From Candidatus Methylomirabilota bacterium (GTDB lineage: Bacteria; Methylomirabilota; Methylomirabilia; Rokubacteriales; CSP1-6): a stretch of DNA of 64,000 nucleotides. The translations under genes were made by a program, and so were the position numbers. Positions 61,047 through 64,000 of the stretch are shown in pieces. The notes below the pieces were generated by a model. That model had not been told where the DNA came from. It saw only the letters and a program-made list of their open reading frames with translations, and searched no databases. The DNA lies in contig DASTFB010000055.1 of NCBI GenBank assembly GCA_035709005.1, positions 49,945 through 113,944 on the forward strand, written 5' to 3'. How positions within the stretch are numbered: the first letter of the stretch is position 1; each line of letters starts with the position of its first letter.

Positions 61047-61349
61047 ATGAGCGTCATCCGACGGGTCATTCGACCGGTCGTCACTCCGGTGCCGAAAGCG
61101 CCTGCCCCGAGCCTTCCTCCGGACGAGATCACGTACAGGGGTTACCGGATCCAGCCGGAGTCGTACTCCATCAACAGGACGGCCTGGTCTCCGCGCGTCG
61201 TCGTGTCGATGCGGATCGACGGGCACTGGGCACAAGCGATGCCGCTCTACTCGCCCAGGGTTGTGCGCTTTTCCTCGCGGGAGGAAGCCGACCGGTGCGC
61301 CCTCGAGGTCGCGAAAGCGTGGATCGACACGACCGTCCAGTCCCGGTGA
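61047..61349 (+). CDS. Hypothetical small soluble protein
   Basis: 100 residues. A Pro-rich basic start (RRVIRPVVTPVPKAPAPSLP), then a compact beta-alpha block (ITYRGYRIQPESYSINRTAW; RVVRFSSREEADRCALEVAK). The ATG at 61047 follows AAGGAGC. No domain recognised. Confidence 0.65.
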   Translation: MSVIRRVIRPVVTPVPKAPAPSLPPDEITYRGYRIQPESYSINRTAWSPRVVVSMRIDGHWAQAMPLYSPRVVRFSSREEADRCALEVAKAWIDTTVQSR

Positions 61350-61393
61350 TCAGGACGTTCGGAGCGCGGCGGGCGTGTTCACGGCGAGCCCTA

Positions 61394-62434
61394 TCAGTCA
61401 GGGACCCGGCGCTCTCCAAGCTCCGCCCGTAAGCGCTCCGCCGCCGCCACCATCGACTTCAGCTTGCCGAAGGCCACCTCGCGCGAGAGGTACTTCATCC
61501 CGCAATCCGGGGCCAGGACGACGTTTTCCGGTTTGACGTAGAGCAGGGCGCGCCGGATGCGGGCGACGATCGTGTCCGGCGTTTCCACGCTCGAGTCGTC
61601 GAGGTCCAGGCAGCCGACCATGATCTGCTTGCCGGCCAGCGTGGCCAGGACGGAGCAGTCCAGGTTGGCCTGCGCCGTCTCGATGGAGACCTGGTGGCAG
61701 GAGCACCCGGCCAGCTCGGGCAGGAAGGAGTAGCCCGAGGGCCGCTGGTGGATGATGGCGGCGTAGCCGAAGCAGATGTGCACGGCGGTGGTGCCGACGA
61801 TGCCCTCGACCGCCCGGTTGAGCGCAGCCAGCCCGAACTGACGGGCCTTGTCCGGCCGCGCCTGCATGTACGGCTCGTCGACCTGCACGATGTCGGCCCC
61901 GGCAGCGAAAAGATCACGGATCTCCTCGTTCACGGCGACCGCATAGTCCATGGCCGCCGCCTCGTCGCCGGGGTAGTAGTCGTTCTGGGCTTGTTGCGAC
62001 ATCGTGAACGGGCCCGGCACGGTCATCTTGATGGGCCTGGTAGTCTCCGATCGCAAGAAGCGGGTGTCCTCGACCGCGACGGGACGCTGGCGGCGGATCG
62101 GCCCCACGATGCGGGGCACCGGGTTGGGATGACCGGAGCGGTCGAGGGCGGTGCCAGGGTGATCGATATCGATGCCCGCTAGCGCGGTGGCGAACCGGTT
62201 GGAGTAGCTCTCGCGCCGGATTTCCCCGTCGGTGATGATGTCGAGCCCCGCCGCTTCCTGGGCCCGGATGGCCAGCCGGGTGGCGTCGTCCTGCGCCTCG
62301 GCCAGCCAGGGCTCGCGGATGCGCCACAGCTCGCGCGCCCGCACACGGGGCGGGAACCGCCCGGCCAGCTTCTGGCGGTCGATCAACCACTCGGGCTGCG
62401 GGTAGCTGCCGACGAGCGTGGTGGGAAAGAGCAT
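61394..62434 (-). CDS. MetE-like (cobalamin-independent methionine synthase family) protein
   Basis: 346 residues of the UROD/MetE C-terminal superfamily. TTLVGSYPQPEWLIDRQKL opens it, LDIITDGEIRRESYSNRF, VPGPFTMSQQAQ, DIVQVDEPYMQARPD and the zinc-type Cys stretch in VLAPDCGMKYLSRE are present, and HICFGYAA supplies a His/Cys pair. It is longer at the N-terminus of the barrel than, and only distantly related to, the member at 11028. Methyl donor and acceptor unknown. Divergent from the M24 gene. Confidence 0.88.
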   Translation of the reverse strand: MLFPTTLVGSYPQPEWLIDRQKLAGRFPPRVRARELWRIREPWLAEAQDDATRLAIRAQEAAGLDIITDGEIRRESYSNRFATALAGIDIDHPGTALDRSGHPNPVPRIVGPIRRQRPVAVEDTRFLRSETTRPIKMTVPGPFTMSQQAQNDYYPGDEAAAMDYAVAVNEEIRDLFAAGADIVQVDEPYMQARPDKARQFGLAALNRAVEGIVGTTAVHICFGYAAIIHQRPSGYSFLPELAGCSCHQVSIETAQANLDCSVLATLAGKQIMVGCLDLDDSSVETPDTIVARIRRALLYVKPENVVLAPDCGMKYLSREVAFGKLKSMVAAAERLRAELGERRVPD

Positions 62435-62521
62435 CGCCGTCCCTCCTGGAAGCGCAATCTACAGGCTGTCCGCCCCGAGTGCTAGACTGCGGCCCCATCA
62501 CGGCAACCGGGGAGATCGCTC

Positions 62522-63739
62522 ATGAGCTATGCGCTCGGACAGTTCGACGTGGACTACGAGGCCCGGGTCGACTACGCGGAGCTGCGTCGCAAGCGGGTGG
62601 AGAAGACGCGGACGCAGATGGCGGCGCACCGGCTGGACGGCCTGCTCGTGTGGAAGGACGAGAACGTCCGCTATCTGACCGGATTGCGGGCACAGCTCAT
62701 CGCCGGCAAGAGCAGCTCCCTGAACGGCGTGCTGTTCCCCCGCGACGCCGAGCCGATCCTGCTGTGCTCGGGCGGCGAGCGGGATCGCGCGCTGGCCAAG
62801 ATGCCCTGGCTCGCCGAGGTGCACGCCATCCCCGTGATGGAGGAGCGGGGCCTGGTCGAGGGCTTCGTGCGCTCGGTGCTCAAGCCGGCCCTGGCCAGGC
62901 ACAAGCTCCTGGCCGGTCGCCTGGGCGTCGATCAGCCCACGATGATCCTGGTCGAGGCCATCCGAACGCTGCTGCCGGACATCGAGCTGGTCGACGGCGA
63001 TTCCGCTATGCAACAGGCGCGTCTCGTCAAGCTGCCCGAGGAGATCGCGGTGATCGAGGAGGCCTGCGCCATCGGGGAGGCGGTCACCCGGCGGGCCCTC
63101 GACGCCGTGCGCGAGGGCCGGCGTGAGTGCGAGGTGGCCGGCGACGCCATGCAGACCCTGTATTACCTGGGCGGAGAGATGGCTCACGTGATCACGCCGT
63201 TCGTCGCGTCGGGCGAGCACATGTCTCCGCCCCACCGCATCTGCAGCGACAAGCTGATCCGCAACCACGACGTCTGCTTCATCGACATCGGCGCCATGTG
63301 GAACGGCTACTTCGCCGATATCGGACGGATGACGATCGTGGGCAAGCCCTCGCGGCGGCAGAAGGAGGTCTACACGGCGGTCTTCCAGGGCTTGCAGGCC
63401 GGGATCGCCACGATGCGGCCGGGGAAGACCAACCTGGACGTCTCCCGGGCCATCGTCGACAAGATCGCGGAGTTCGGGTTGGCCGAGCATCTGTTCAGCC
63501 TGTTCATCGGGCACGGGATCGGGATGGGCGCCAACGAGCCGCCCTACATCGGCGAGACGATGGAGGGCGCCACGGTGTATCCCCTGCAGCCGGGCATGGT
63601 CTTCGCCGTGGAGCCGCTCGTATGGGTCCCCGACGTCGAAGGCGGCGCCGGTGTGCGGATCGAGGACATGGTGCTGGTCACCGAGGGCGCGCCCCGGATC
63701 CTGTCCCGGATCGACTATGAGGACCGCCTGCTTCTCTAG
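62522..63739 (+). CDS. M24-family aminopeptidase / Xaa-Pro-type hydrolase
   Basis: 405 residues. N-terminal creatinase domain (about 1-170; LDGLLVWKDENVRYLTGLR), then the pita-bread M24 domain: MAHVITPFVASGEHMSPPHR, FIDIGAMWNGYFADIGRMTI with two metal Asp residues, HGIGMGANEPPYIGE with metal His, FAVEPLVWVP with metal Glu and GVRIEDMVLVTEG. Metal set is complete. Substrate could be a peptide, creatine-like compound or other amide. ATG 62522 follows GGGGAGA. Confidence 0.9.
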   Translation: MSYALGQFDVDYEARVDYAELRRKRVEKTRTQMAAHRLDGLLVWKDENVRYLTGLRAQLIAGKSSSLNGVLFPRDAEPILLCSGGERDRALAKMPWLAEVHAIPVMEERGLVEGFVRSVLKPALARHKLLAGRLGVDQPTMILVEAIRTLLPDIELVDGDSAMQQARLVKLPEEIAVIEEACAIGEAVTRRALDAVREGRRECEVAGDAMQTLYYLGGEMAHVITPFVASGEHMSPPHRICSDKLIRNHDVCFIDIGAMWNGYFADIGRMTIVGKPSRRQKEVYTAVFQGLQAGIATMRPGKTNLDVSRAIVDKIAEFGLAEHLFSLFIGHGIGMGANEPPYIGETMEGATVYPLQPGMVFAVEPLVWVPDVEGGAGVRIEDMVLVTEGAPRILSRIDYEDRLLL

Positions 63740-63744
63740 CCCGG

Positions 63745-63774
63745 GCCGCCTCGCCGCTCCTGTGGCGATGCGGC
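63745..63774. terminator. Hairpin after the M24 gene
   Basis: Arms GCCGCcTCGCC (63745-63755) and GGCGAtGCGGC (63764-63774), one mismatch, eight-base loop. Located directly after the M24 stop. Confidence 0.5.
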
Positions 63775-63815
63775 AGGTGTGGGTGCTCTGGTAAGGTGGC
63801 CGGAGGAGTCGATCC

Positions 63816-64000
63816 GTGAACCCTGACGGCGGCCCACCCCTCTCCCGTCGGGCGGCGCGGGCCCTGCTGGCCGCCTCGGCGGCCAGCGCCGCCACCGGTC
63901 GGGCGGACGGTCAGTCAGCCCTCGCGCTCATCGCGCGCCCGATTCCTTCGACGGGGGAGACGATTCCCGCGGTCGGCCTGGGAACGTGGCGCACCTTCGA
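63816..64000 (+). CDS. Aldo/keto reductase, 3'-truncated by window edge
   Basis: First 61 codons visible. A twin-Arg export signal (LSRRAARALLAASAASA) is followed by PIPSTGETIPAVGLGTWRTFD, which is the opening beta-hairpin and first strand of aldo/keto reductases, so it is probably an exported reductase. GTG 63816 follows CGGAGGAG. The rest is outside the window. Confidence 0.75.
   Translation, partial: MNPDGGPPLSRRAARALLAASAASAATGRADGQSALALIARPIPSTGETIPAVGLGTWRTF

Overview
The window looks like chromosomal DNA of a GC-rich, Gram-negative-type free-living bacterium. It holds outer-membrane-style lipoproteins, a cyclic beta-1,2-glucan synthase, sigma54 control, and several LLM-class flavin oxidoreductases, amidohydrolases and peptide-type ABC importer genes. 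That gene mix resembles soil and groundwater lineages such as Candidatus Rokubacteria (Methylomirabilota). The taxonomic guess is inference only: no rRNA or ribosomal protein gene is present.

Region 1 (1-20.9 kb) is mainly metabolic. It holds a 5'-truncated unknown gene; an O6-methylguanine methyltransferase; an oligopeptide-type ABC importer with binding protein and two permeases but no ATPases; an LLM oxidoreductase coupled to an alpha/beta hydrolase; a sigma54 activator (GAF-PAS-AAA-Fis) next to an OsmC peroxidase, with matching palindromes before and after the activator gene; a MetE-like protein; an LVIVD beta-propeller protein; and a likely catabolic cluster (amidohydrolase, class III extradiol dioxygenase, LLM oxidoreductase, metallo-beta-lactamase-fold hydrolase, thioesterase). 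A chromate transporter and a second amidohydrolase follow.

Region 2 (21-31.5 kb) is dominated by one 8.8-kb gene for cyclic beta-1,2-glucan synthase, followed by a Tim44-like membrane protein.

Region 3 (31.5-46.2 kb) is the most unusual part. It has a GAF histidine kinase with a FixJ-type response regulator, a KaiC-like ATPase / winged-helix / PocR hybrid-kinase operon, and many small stress-type genes (LapA-like, DksA/TraR-like, amphipathic periplasmic proteins, a GlsB/YeaQ-type protein). At least nine copies of a palindrome, TATTGGAC-N4-GTCCAATA, occur here. In six of them a CTAGATTCAG-like -10 element (three near-perfect, three weaker) lies exactly 19 bases from the CCAATAG edge, which puts the palindrome near -42. 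I read this as an undescribed class-II-activated regulon, with the adjacent FixJ-type protein as first candidate regulator. The same region contains decayed pieces of polyphosphate genes (ppx, ppk), of phosphoglucomutase, of a receiver domain, and of a duplicated stress gene.

Region 4 (46.2-61.3 kb) is a membrane and protein-quality module: fatty-acid desaturase with a probable CTG start; groES-groEL divergent from a YtrA-like GntR regulator with an AGTGTA/TACACC operator; a GlsB-like fusion, NfeD protease and flotillin FloA; zinc-ribbon proteins including two tandem microproteins; an intact IS element (17-bp terminal repeats, TTAG duplication) beside a decayed second KaiC/winged-helix pair; a small operator-controlled gene pair; a DEAD-box helicase; and an M48 lipoprotein protease.

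Region 5 (61.4-64 kb) returns to metabolism: a second MetE-like gene, an M24 peptidase and the start of an aldo/keto reductase.
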